A stretch of DNA of 64,000 nt, taken from contig NW_026944386.1 of assembly GCF_033439725.1 (NCBI RefSeq), positions 1,550,001 through 1,614,000 of the forward strand, read 5' to 3'. This document shows, in pieces, positions 24,901 through 36,500 of this stretch. Numbering within the stretch: position 1 is the stretch's first letter; each line of letters begins with the position of its first letter. The translations under genes were made by a program, and so were the position numbers. The DNA is from Neurospora tetraspora. Lineage: Eukaryota > Ascomycota > Sordariomycetes > Sordariales > Sordariaceae. The notes below the pieces were generated by a model. That model did not search any database. It was not told where the DNA came from and saw only the letters and a program-made list of their open reading frames with translations.

Positions 24901-25059
24901 AATGTCGGTGGAGTGGAAGCTGGTATCCGGAGGGTTCATGCCGGCATCGTCATGTCGGGCTCCGGTGGTGTTGATGGGATCCAGGCGCGAACTACGGCGC
25001 GTGTTGGTGGGGGACGGATCGGGACGGTCTTCGTCGCCCGTATGGGAGGGAGGACCCAT
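21391..25059 (-). CDS. Vnx1-like vacuolar cation/H+ exchanger
   Basis: Three exons: 25059-24867, 24754-21927 and 21831-21391, giving 1153 residues. The first about 350 residues are hydrophilic and Ser/Pro/acid-rich. Two blocks of membrane helices follow, separated by a long cytosolic loop. The exchanger alpha-repeats of the Ca2+/cation antiporter (CaCA/CAX) family are visible as NAFFSTIVEVFLY in the first half and LVPNTTEFLNAISFAM in the second, spliced across the last intron. A long N-terminus with this layout matches the yeast Vnx1 type (vacuolar Na+/K+-H+ exchanger), although this protein is longer than the yeast one. Expected role: moving monovalent cations, possibly Ca2+, into the vacuole against protons. 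The start at 25059 is supported by an in-frame spliced first exon; a shorter start at 24725 (MANAEG) is possible. Confidence 0.85.
21867..21904. repeat. 38-nt oligo-A tract in an intron
   Basis: An uninterrupted run of 38 A on the plus strand (oligo-T in the transcript) inside the last intron of the Vnx1-like gene (21832-21926). It may serve as part of the polypyrimidine tract. Its length is likely to vary among isolates. Confidence 0.9.
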
Positions 25060-27658
25060 GGTGAGGGGTTGTGTGTGGATAGCAATGCCAATGGATGGTG
25101 ATCAACAGCAATGGGGCGTTGTTTTTTGTGGTGCTAGGAAGTATACCAGGATCAAGCGATGCACGTAGGGTTGTGGTGTAGTGGTGTTGTGGATGCTGAT
25201 TCCCTCCGTCCTTTTTTCGAAAGAGAAGGATCCGACCTCGAGGTGTTCAGCGGAAGCCGTAGGTAGATATGGCGAGTATCTGTCGCAGCGTAGAGAGTTG
25301 GCGACAAGCTAGGAGAAGGATGTTGAGTTTAGATCAGAGTGACTCGGCGAACAGTGAGGCGAGATTCGTAGTTTAGGTTGGTATGGCACGACAGTTGCAC
25401 CAAGTAGTGGAGAAGGAAGGGTTCATGATCGGATTTCCTCCAGACTCGAACTGGCGGCCGCGACGGTGGACGGGATGAGGTTTGTTATGAGAAAGACGGA
25501 AAGGACGGATAAGGTAATCAGAAATGCCAAAATGCGACAAGTGTGAAAAGTGGACGGTTGGTGGGCGTGGCCTGATGACCCGAGTTGGTTGCGAAAGCCC
25601 GAAGCTGGTGGTGCTGCTGGTTGGTGGTGGACTGGAGGTTTGTTGCAGCGCTTGTCAGTGTGAAGCAGGAAAGGATCGACTGCTGGCCCCTGCTCGTACT
25701 GTGCAGCGTCTTCCTTGGAGGCAGCTCGGCTGTTATGGTTAGCTGTACCCCTACCCTGAAAAATAATGGAGATGAAAACAACACTCGACAAAACACTGGC
25801 GTGTTGGGCTGGGCGCAAAGACGGAAGACGCTAGAGACTTTTCCGAGGTTATCGGGCTGAAAGACTATGCCAACTGGGGATGAAAGTCTTGGAAAGAGTT
25901 GGAAACAGAGTCAACTTTTTCAGAAATGGAAATTTGGGGAAGAGTTTGGATAACACCAACATTAACACCGAGAGCAGAAATGAACCAGCATGACGCCTGA
26001 ATTGACATTACGGAAGGTGCCGCTGCTGCTGTAACTGTCGCTGCAACTGCAACCACTTTAACTCGAGCACAGACGTTGCAACAGATAACGGCCTTCCTCT
26101 TTGAGTTTGAAGCTTTGATAGTAGTATCAGGACCCTGAAGTCGTGTAAAGAGAAACAATAGTCCTTGTCACTTTCTCTCTTTTCCAAATACCATGTTATT
26201 CATTCCATCTCTATCTACACTGCTGCAGCACAGTATCAGTTACGCAAAAGACTTCAATTCAAGCCGCCATGTCTCGATCCTTGGCAAGTTGGCGCATCTG
26301 GAACCAAGACGGGAACAGCGCGAGGGAGGATTCGATGTGACCGCCGCGTGCACCGGTTGGCCAGCACGGTTCGCTGACACCATTTTGTGGAGGGTGAGAG
26401 AAGCCAAATGGCCTCTCCCGGTCGACGCCGGTCTCAAGTCATCATGGACCGTCATGGACCGTCATGGATGACTGATCCTAGGCTCACCAGGGTGACCCCT
26501 TCTCACTTCTGTGCCCTGCTAGGCCTGCCTGTTTGACAACCCCCACTCCATCAGCTGAGCTGATATCGCAGGGCCGCCTCACCTCTCACTATACATCGAG
26601 TATCACCATGTGAATCGAGGGATGTGAGAGTAAAGCACGGTGTAGCATGACTGCGACGGGTATACGTATGCACTTCAGGACGGTATGGGTAGGAAAATTA
26701 TTGCTCATTCTCATGGTCGAATCGAGTTACCATGTCAAGCGACCGTCCTCTCCCTCATTCACCAAGAATAGAAATGGTTATCAATAGCTATTTCGGCTTG
26801 GAGAAAAAAATTTCTTTCAGTCACACTGAAGGGAAGGATAAGGATCGCCCATTACAATAAGAAGCCAACTGATAAGGTAACCGCCTGAAAGAGGGGTAGC
26901 TGAACGACAGGCTCATGGGAATGAGACATGTGCAGTGACATGTGCCGTGCGCCCTTGTGTGCCATCTACACAGGCTGTAGAAAGCTTAAAATGGAAGAAA
27001 TGAGAGTTGACACATTCAGAAAAAGAAGATGAATTTAAAGACGCAGTGCACGGCGAGTCTCAATGCTGGATGACAAGCATCTGCAGGGAAAGGTGAATAT
27101 GCGTGCTGGTAGCAATCGTGACGGGACCGCACCGTAGCATGACGGGGACCTTTTGGAGTTTGGCGAGATGCCACAGCAGCATGGATGAAAGTGACATCAT
27201 TTTCAAGACTTGAACCTTCTGAAGCTCCCCTGCGAGTCTGGAACCACAAAGTCACGTGTAACCCCACAAAGCACGAGCCTCTGCCGTCTTTCGGTACGTA
27301 CCTACCTTATCCTGACATGGCGTTCTGATAGAGGCGGGAGCTGAGTCTTGGCATTGGGAGCCGGCCGGGTGTGTTGCGTTGACCTGAAGCTGCCTGTCTT
27401 CGGTGACCTTCGTTGACGCTGGCTGCTGCATCGCTGAACGCCATCACCACCTCCACCATTCCACCACTAGTAAACATCACCACCACAACCCACCATCACG
27501 AACGAGTGTCTGCGCATCGCAACACACGACCCCGACGAGCAAGCGACGACAAAATCCCGACCGAGCATCCAAGGGCAAACCTATCCCACCTTACACAGCA
27601 CAACCAGACAAACAACCCATTACCGCGAGAGCTCCGTCTCTCCCTACACGCCGTCACC
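25060..27658. other. intergenic, divergent promoters of Vnx1-like and rpt6
   Basis: 2.6 kb between divergent genes. A 10-bp direct repeat (gtcatggacc, with a third partial copy) lies at about 26446-26469. Open frames here overlap on both strands and show no domains. The 27413-27658 open frame is only the in-frame leader of rpt6. Confidence 0.45.
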
Positions 27659-28917
27659 ATGGCGCTCGACAACTACTACCACAACAAGATCGAGGCGATG
27701 AAGCTCGAGATCCTCAAGGGTCAAGCCGTCCTCCGCCGTCTCGAAGCACAACGAAACGACTACAACTCGCGCGTGCGCCTGCTCAGGGAAGAGCTTGGTC
27801 TGCTACAACAGCCCGGGTCCTATGTGGGTGAGGTCGTCAAGGTTATGAGCACAAAGAAGGTCCTCGTCAAGGTGCACCCGGAGGGCAAATACGGTACGCT
27901 TCCCCTCCCTCCTTCTGCTGTGTCCTGTATTACGGGTGGATGAACGACGGAAGTACTAACTTGTTGCCCCGCCGCCCACCAGTCGTCGATGTATCCGACA
28001 ATGTCGACATCACCAAGCTCACCGTCGGCAAGCGCGTCACCCTCCTCTCAGACTCGTACAAGCTCGAAAAGATGCTTCCTTCCTCAGTAGACCCGCTCGT
28101 GTCCCTCATGATGGTCGAAAAGGTGCCCGACAGTACCTACGATATGATTGGTGGTCTGGACCAGCAAATCAAGGAGATCAAGGAGGTGATCGAGCTCGGC
28201 CTCAAGCACCCCGAGCTCTTCGAGTCGCTAGGTATTGCCCAACCAAAGGGCGTCTTGCTCTACGGCCCTCCCGGTACCGGCAAGACCCTGCTCGCCCGTG
28301 CCGTCGCCCACCACACCGACTGCAAGTTCATCCGCGTCTCGGGCTCCGAGCTCGTGCAAAAGTACATCGGCGAGGGTTCCCGCATGGTGCGCGAGCTGTT
28401 CGTCATGGCGCGCGAGCACGCGCCCTCCATCATCTTCATGGACGAGATCGACTCCATCGGTTCTTCGCGTGTCGAGGGCTCGTCCGGCGGCGACTCCGAA
28501 GTCCAGCGCACCATGCTCGAGCTCCTCAACCAGCTCGACGGCTTCGAGCCGACCAAGAACATCAAGGTCATCATGGCCACCAACCGTCTTGACATTCTCG
28601 ACCCTGCCCTCTTGCGCCCCGGTCGCATCGACCGCAAGATCGAGTTCCCCCCGCCAAGCGTCGAGGCCCGCGCCGACATCTTGCGCATCCACAGCCGCAA
28701 GATGAACCTGACGCGCGGCATCAACCTGACCAAGATCGCCGAGAAGATGAACGGGTGCTCGGGCGCCGAGCTCAAGGGCGTCTGTACCGAGGCCGGCATG
28801 TACGCCCTCCGCGAGAGGCGCGTGCACGTCACGCAGGAGGACTTTGAGCTGGCCACGGCCAAGATTCTGAATAAGCATGATGATAAGGAGGTGTCGTTGG
28901 CCAAGTTGTGGCGTTAA
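27659..28917 (+). CDS. rpt6: 26S proteasome regulatory ATPase subunit Rpt6
   Basis: Two exons, 27659-27893 and 27983-28917, encode 389 residues. A coiled coil lies at the N-terminus ([20 protein letters not shown]). Then come the OB-fold region and an AAA+ domain with Walker A GPPGTGKT, Walker B IIFMDEID, the second region of homology ([20 protein letters not shown]) and a C-terminal helical lid. The run [19 protein letters not shown] and the C-terminal SLAKLWR are close to Rpt6/PSMC5 (yeast Sug1). The ring of Rpt1-6 unfolds ubiquitinated substrates and opens the 20S gate, in nucleus and cytosol. The start [10 protein letters not shown] is preferred to the in-frame 27413 ATG, because the extra 82 residues would have no counterpart in the family. 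Coding GC content is high, as expected for a strongly expressed gene. Confidence 0.96.
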
Positions 28918-30141
28918 TTTCTCCCGTACTGGAAAAGGGAAAAGGGGAAAAGGAAGGTTGAAAGGAAGGAGGGGACGAAGAAGGGTTTATGCGTCCAACG
29001 ATACGATACAGAATACAATATTACTTTTTATGGGAAAAGTAACTGATTGGGCTTGTTCGCTTTCCTTGAGACTGCCTTTGCCGTCTACATAGACTGTCCA
29101 AGTGTATCGTATTGTATATTACAAGATTCAAAGCGGTCCTTGGCAATAGCGGGATACCTAGTACCCTCCTCTAGCGGAACTAACAGATTGAAGTAGCTTA
29201 AGTAGCGATGGGAACATTACCATTGACTCTCTATCCTGGGCCCTCCCTGGTGCTGCCTTTATTTGCACTGGGTCATCATCACCGCGTCTCAGAACAACTG
29301 TCACACGACGACGTACAGATCATGCGAAAAGTGAGAGAAAATTGTTCATTGGAGTGGCTTAGGTGTCTCGAGTATCAAAGTCTATTTGTAAGCTGCATGC
29401 GTGGCTGCCCGTGAGTGAGTAGCGAACCCTCATAGTCTTACAAACTCCCAGCCAAACTGCCACGAAACCGCGCCATGCAAGAGCTACTAACAAACCACAA
29501 ACCGGAAGAACGCCCATTCACATGCCATTTCCAAGTACACAACACCAACCAGTAAGGCTTCAGTAGTGATCATGGTAAAGGTAATGGTAATGGTAATGGT
29601 AATAATAGTAAACGACAGAAAAAGGTGCGGATGGGGTACTGGGTAACTGAGGTATGCGTAGACAAACGACAACAACGACAACAAGAACTACTAAAAAAAG
29701 ACGACAACAACAACAACAACGTAACAGTAGTAACAGGATGACACGCTCTCCCACCGACCGACCAGCCAAACCGAAAATATGCTAGTAGTGTAGTAAAGGA
29801 AGACTTTCATCATCACACCATCTTCATCTCTTCGTCCTTTACTTCCTCAGTTCATCCATCCATCAACCCTTTCTCTCTTACACTCTCCTTCGTTCGCTAT
29901 ATGGTCCACCGTCTTGTGTTATAAGGGGAACAACGACCGATTAAGAACCATATGATGTATCCATCCCATCCCTTCCCATCCCGTTTCACATCCATTCCTT
30001 TCCCTTTCCGTGCCAAAATGCTTCTTGCTTTTCCGTCTGTCCGTTCGCCGAACCGGAACCCCTTAAAAAGAAAAAGGCCCGATGCGCAACTGACCTGACT
30101 CTGACCAACTTGTGTACAATGCTTCACCTTCTTGTGATATC
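28918..30141. other. intergenic, convergent 3' flanks with simple repeats
   Basis: 1.2 kb between converging genes. Simple repeats: (ggtaat)n at about 29574-29606 and (acaacg/acaaca)n at about 29664-29722. No gene supported. Confidence 0.45.
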
Positions 30142-33100
30142 TCACAGAGCCAAACTTCCACTCCTAACTCTGCTACTTCCTCTCTTCCCACCGGCACCAC
30201 CAGCGCTGGTATGATGAGAACGCTCCTCCAGCCGCCAGATCCACTCGATGACCGTCTCATAGCAGAGGACAAACTGCCTTAGACTCTGGACCATGCTCAA
30301 TCTCTGACCGCGGAAGTCCTCAACGGTCTTGGCGATGAGGTCAAGTCCGTCGTCATCGAGCCAGGTGGTGTCAATTCCTTGGTCATCCTTGCTACTTCCC
30401 TCTCTCGTCTCGGTTGGTGCTGGTGGTGGAACGCCGAAGTCGAATCCCTTGCTCTCATCCAGGTTCTTCATCCCTCCTAGACCGCCGGGCCCATGATCGA
30501 ACTGAAGCCCCTTATGTCCACCCATGGGGATGTCGCCGTCCGAGTCACGGTTACTCTCAGTGGCCTGTCGCTTAGAAGGGTTGACTCCGTCAACCTCTCC
30601 GTCCGTTTCCGAGATCCGTCGCCCGCCAAAGCGGTCATCGATCCGCCGATCCGCCTTCTCGGTCTTGCGCATCCGTTGACGCTTGAGCATGTCGATCACG
30701 CTGTCAACTGTGCAGAAGGCGCCTGTCCGGCCGCAGCCTGCGGAGCAGTGCACCAGCATGGGACGCGCGTGGTCGTTCGGGTCGGGTGCGTCGTTCGGGT
30801 CGAGGGGTAGCGAGTCGCCGCGCTTGAGACGGTTGGTGAAGTTCCTGACGTCGACCTGCATCTCGTCGGAGGGAGGAGCGCCAGAGGTTTCAAGGGCGGG
30901 TGCCGCTCGTTGCATGACATTGGCGAGCTCGACCAGGGCGAGGAGGTGGCTCGGTTGGGCCGGCGCTCCAAAGTCTGGCCAGGAGGGATAGTGGAGTTGG
31001 GTGATTTCGCGCATCGGGAGGAAGGGGTGAGCGCCGTGGCTCAGGGCGAACTTGCGGATGATGACGTATGGTGTCTCTGCCGAAGCCGCAGCGGACTGCT
31101 GCGTGCCGTCGAGGTTTGGCTGCATCGTTGTGGTGTTGGCACGACGGCGGCCACCTTCCGCTCCGCCAGCTTGTGCTGGGTTCCAGGGGAACGCGCCTTG
31201 CGTAGCATCCCCGGAAGGTACGTTTGTTGTCGAAGAGGCGGAGTCTGACGTTGTTGGCACGCCGGCTTGAGAGCCTTGTCTGTGCTTGTCAATATCCAAA
31301 GACACCTTCTTTTCTGACAGTACTCGGAGCTTGATGGGACCAAAGTCTTTGCCTTTCCAGTAGGGATGGCACTTTAGTTGCCCTCCCTCGGATTCGGCCG
31401 TCAACATGACGATGACACGGACGTCCTGATCCCAAATGACGGACCAGAAATCCTGTAAAGACCATCAGTCAGCTGCTGATGCACTCAAACTAGAATGTTC
31501 CTTGTCAAGTGTCGACATACCTCGAAAGTAGCCGGTAGCGGGCCCTGGCTAGCGATGTATCGCTTGTTGCTACGGCTTGCTTGGATGTGGCTGGCATTGA
31601 CATAATCGCATTCGCCATCTCGGCGGCCCTGAAGCCTTACCCGCGCGTGTTCGAACGGTAGAATGTCCTTATACCTGTTCTTTCCACCCTTCTCAATTCC
31701 GGACAGCTGCACCTTTCCGTGCAGTTTAGGGTCCGGGTTACGACCAGGAGTGAAAACGGAGTAAGCGTCCTTCATCCGAGACTGTTCCCTCAACTCAATG
31801 CGAAGGAACTTCTCCGACACCTTCTTTCCATGGTCACCACTGTCGGCTGCTTCCTTTAGCCACTTTGGCAGAGTCTCCTTGTTGAGCTCTTGAGGAAGAC
31901 CAATGTCCATCTGCCCAACTCCATCGACCAGATCTTGGTTTTGTCGGATGTTGTTAAAGAAGGGGTTCGGGCCCTTCCCTGTGGTGGGCAACATCACACC
32001 GCCAATGACAGGCGGAATGTTGGCTCCTCCAGGACCAGCTCCGGCACCCTGCCCTAGAGACAGGGCTGGCGTTGTGGTAGCGGATGACCCACGGTCAATC
32101 AGGTCTGGGTATGTTTCGGCGAAGGCCCTGAATCCTCCACGCAGGATAGTTGCTGAACCAGAGAAGCCCTCGTTCGTGAACTTCTTGATCATGTTGATGG
32201 CGCCCATGGCGTCGCGCTTGTCGGACGAAGAAGCATCGTACACGACCAGGTACTTTGCGTTGGGCCAGTTAGAGAACTTGTCCTGATCCTGGTTTGCCGA
32301 GAACGTTTGCTGGAGCTTCTGCAAGTTGAATGTTGCTCGCTTCAGTAGCGTTGTCGGAATGCACAGGTTCAGAGAACCCTTTACCCTGGATACGGCATAC
32401 TGGGGCGAGACCCGAATATCGAGCAACAAGAGTTCTGAATCATCCCCTTGGTCCATAAGGTCCTTCAGCCGACCCGGGTCTATCATAGCTGGCCCATCGT
32501 TGTTCGCTGCTGCCTTGGGGTTGGGAGGGACAGTATCCGCTCTTCGTTGCTGCATTGGTGGCTCGGCCTTTGTTGATGACATGGACAAACGCGGGTGGCG
32601 GTCATCGACTCGGGAGATGGAATGGGCCGACTTTCCCCAATCTACGGGGGTTCCAAAAGGAGGATCGATCTGCGCTGGTGATTCGTGCCTGCCCATGTTG
32701 AAGAAGGAAGGCGCATTGAGGGAGGCTTGGGAGCTTCGCTTCGAGTCCCCGGAGATATAGGCGGAATCATGCACACTATCATTATCGCCTGGTTGTTTGG
32801 GGTTTTGAATGTCCTTGTTGAACTTGAGGTTGGGGAGCGGGCCATGCAGACCCAGACCAGACAGCCTGGGGAGGTGGCCGCTCGTGGGCTCGGCACCGAG
32901 GCTTAGGTTATGTCGCTTGGGCGGCTCTGGCCTCTTGAAGCCAAAAGGTGTTGAGGGACCGGGAGTACGCGGGCCCATGGTAATATTGAAGTGCGACCCC
33001 GACAAGCTGAAGGACGATTTCCCGAGGTTGGCATCTATTTGCCTCCTGAAGGCCTCGAAGTCGGGGTTCGCATCTAGGGGCAATGGCTTCGGTATTGCTG

Positions 33101-33524
33101 CCGCGAATGATTTCACCGAGGAAGACGGCGAGGCCCAGTTTTCGGTGGGCAATACGGCCGACTCCAGCGGATCGGCGGCATGGTCGACCGAGAGGCCAAA
33201 GTAATTAGGGCTCGGGGTACGAGCATCTTGTTGTTGGGCGGACGTGCCGGGAGAGAGCCTGGGAGGGTATGGCTGGCCGACGGAGTAGATGCGCGGCGAG
33301 GCTAGCGGCGTGCCGGTGGGCTTGTGGGTAAAGTAGGACTGGGAATTCGAATTTGATCGCGAATGGGGCCCTGGTGTTTTCATGGTGAGGTATGTGGCGG
33401 TGGTGGTTGTGGTAGAGTGGGTGTTGGTTCCCTGATTCGGCGACATGGCTGCTATGTTGGCGACGAAGATTCGCGGTCTCGTCCTACGTTCCGCCACAAA
33501 TAATTCTTCCCTCGATCGTTTCAT
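30142..33524 (-). CDS. rhodanese-PTP protein tyrosine phosphatase
   Basis: Two exons, 33524-31521 and 31452-30142, joined in phase 0 (PATFE|DFWSV), giving 1104 residues. Residues 1 to about 340 are a disordered, Ser/Pro-rich region. A rhodanese/CDC25-like domain follows (about 346-465: LLLDIRVSPQYA, and RGGFRAFAETYP, with no active-site Cys visible). The phosphatase domain starts with the KNRYKDILPFEHARV motif, has YNASHIQ-type sequence (DYVNASHIQ), and carries the signature HCSAGCGRTG (Cys about 903). Inserts of about 60-120 residues lie before and after the signature, before the closing helix (LRQFVLCYETVIEWI). This resembles the yeast Ptp2/Ptp3 and fission-yeast Pyp class that dephosphorylates MAP kinases; the rhodanese part typically docks the MAPK. 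The start could instead be the internal Met at 33446. Confidence 0.88.
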
Positions 33525-36500
33525 AAGGCTCCCATCTTCTGTCGCCGAGACCGACGTTGTAAAGGTAGGATAAGGGGTAGGTAGTTATACTCGTCTGGGT
33601 ATTGAAGCAGGGTACGTAGGTCGGCGGCAGGCTTTGGAGGCGAAGCGACGCAAGTGGCTCGATATATGTCGCAGAGACGAAGCCCTGGAGCGCAAGTCGA
33701 CAGGAAAGGCTGTAAGTTTTCGATGCGATGTTATGGAGAGAAGGTGGACAAGGAGGTACCTTACGTAGGCGCAGGGGAGGATTAGTGGAGGTGGATTGCC
33801 GAGGGGAGGAGACCGTGGAGGAGACTCGTGGAGAGGAGCCGGTCGGTACAATTGAGAGCGCCCGTGTTTCGTCGTCAAGGTGGACTCTTTGCAGAAGACG
33901 ATGGGATGTACCGAACGGTGGAGGGGCGTGAAATTGACAGGAACCTGGAGGCGACTACCCTGTCTCAGCAGCAGTGGGGAAGCTGGGAAGGTCGACTTGT
34001 TATCGCAGCAGCAGGAAGCGTGAGACAGTCTGCAGTGTCTACGTATGTAATGTAGTGTAGTGTAGTGTAGCGGTCGAATGAATTGTCCTGGATGACTCCT
34101 TTTTGAGGGTCGAGATGTGATGTTGAAGGGTAGCCGAGTATCGTACTGTGTAGTACTGTGTTAATGGTTGTCCTTTTTACGTAGTTGGAGGAAGAGGTTA
34201 CGAAGAGGGAGAAGAGACGAAGAAGAAAAAAAAGAGACGGACCTGACAGGAAGGGGACTAGGGGAGTTGTGTGTCCTGCGTGTGTGTGAGAACTGGAGAT
34301 CGTGGTGGTGTCGGGGTCCCCCAGAGTGGGTGGATTGTGGATTGCAAGTGGGGTACAATAACCTCGACAGGCTGTCCAAAAAGAACAAGAACAAAAGGTA
34401 AAAGGTACAAGTACCTTTACAAGTCCAACTGGCGGCTGTGGAGCCCCTGACGCGCAGGTGGGGATGGTTCCGAGAGCGCCCCTGTACGGTGATGTCGTCG
34501 TCGGTTTCTGTACGGCTCAACAACCTCTTAGAAGGATCTGCTATCTGGGTCACTTCCGAGGCGCAGATCGGCCTCTAGATTGAAGCTGAATGAGGCTAAG
34601 TTTTGTAAATAGACTCGGAATATTGTTCTGGCCAAGTCGGATGTCGGAATTGAACACAACCGACTTTTTGTTGCGACTAACTGCAGTACACTTTTCACGC
34701 GCGCCTTCGTTTCGTCTCTTTTGCAATTTAGACTCAAGGGTGTGGGAGGTTATACTGTACGTACTCAGCACAGTACAAATTATTGGCCACTGGCGGCTGG
34801 CGGGGTCTGTTCCATTGATGTCGCGTCGGGGATGATCGCTGTTGGAAAACTGACAAGACGATCAGGTTCGGCTTGGCGGCCGAGGAAACTTGTCCAACTT
34901 TGTTTTCGTTTCGTAGGCCTTTTTCCTTGAGATTACTACCTGCTACAGAAATATCTCTATACCTCTTTGGAGTCGGCGAATTCCTCTTTGGGGCTGAATG
35001 AGGTATCAAATGGGCATAGGTCGGCCAGTTGAGGGAGACATTTATGGGAATGGTCAAAATCAGTTTGGAGGGGGTGTAATTGTGCGCCAAAAGTCAAAGC
35101 CAGGGGATGGTTGGGGTTTGAACAAGGGGTCAATGTCTGCACAAGTTTGATGTCAAACTGGATGGAAGCAATGATCTGCGCTGCTGCAGTTCCCCCAAAA
35201 CGTTGTCATCGTTGACGTCGCTTTGCTGACCTCATCCACGGGTCGCCCACTCATCAGTGACGAGATGTCTTTTTTGATAAAGTGGTGTCGAGGCGAAATT
35301 CCTACAGACTAAGCCTTGCCTTTACAGTTTACCGGCTCATCTTCATATGTTTTGTTGTCTCTGTCGCCTCTCTCACTTCTACGCACGTAGGGCTTCATTA
35401 TGCTTGTCTAGCTTGCAATTCCAGTTTAACACTTGGAACACTGCAGGAGAGGGAAGTTTCTTCGTCCGATGTGTCTCCAAATAGTCCGGACGAAAGCGGA
35501 ATGCCGTCACTGTCATCATATCTGTCCGTACGGCACTCGGTCACGGATACCGGCGCAACCCTGACGTATATGCGCCGTATGTATGCTGCGTATGTATGCT
35601 GAAGCAGTTGAACCATTTTGCAGGTTTGTCCCAGCTTCAAGACGGCAACCGGGTGTCCATTGTTCGAAACCGTATAGATAGGATGGAGAATAATAGAAAT
35701 ATCATGTAATTTCAGGTGATGGTGGAGGAACCCAACAAACAGTCAAACACACAGATACGCCAGGGCCAATGTGCGTCACTTGTCGTCATAGTTGGTAGCA
35801 GCGCCCCGGATATCCGTCGAAGCTTACAGTCCGACCATACGTATCCGTGTTTGATCGAACTGCCTGGCCTGGTATCCGAATGTCTCCCACCTCTGATTCA
35901 ACCGTCTAGCGCTTACTTACTACTGAGTACGGTGACTCGTTGGAGACGAGGTTCTAGATGGATCGCCGACCTCCGAATCTCGTCAATGGATCAAGAAACT
36001 AAGCAATTCAGAGTCAAAGAGGGTGCCTGAAAATCTCCGTCAACAAGTGTTCTGGATGGGTCTTTGGGTGTCTCCGAATCTGGCCAACAGGAAGGACGAG
36101 CACACCAGTTTCAAGGAACCCGACTTCCAAAAATATCACACGATGTTTACCCCTTCCTATAGACATCGTGACTCTGATCCTTTCGGCCTGTTTCTTCGTC
36201 TTCAATGTTTCACCATCAGCTGCTTGACGAGAGAAAAGGTCCCTAGCATTGACACGACGACAAGGACGATGGCGGTTATGGTCGTCGTCGTCTGCTGGAA
36301 TTGGACAGGCTGGGCACGTGCAGCTAGCGGCCACGCGAAGACGGCCGGGCTAGGTAGGGTCTGTATCTTCTTAGCAGCAATGTACCTGCTACCGGCAGAG
36401 AAGAATGGAAGCTTGCCCGAGTAACAGGATTTGGCACAGTGCTCCAACCCACGGGATGCAGTGGACTGCAGTTAGTGCTGTACCTGTACCTCGCTCTACG

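Noticed and set aside
28228-28904. Two long minus-strand frames opposite rpt6
   Set aside because: Mirrors of a GC-rich coding exon; Rpt6 is unambiguous on the plus strand.
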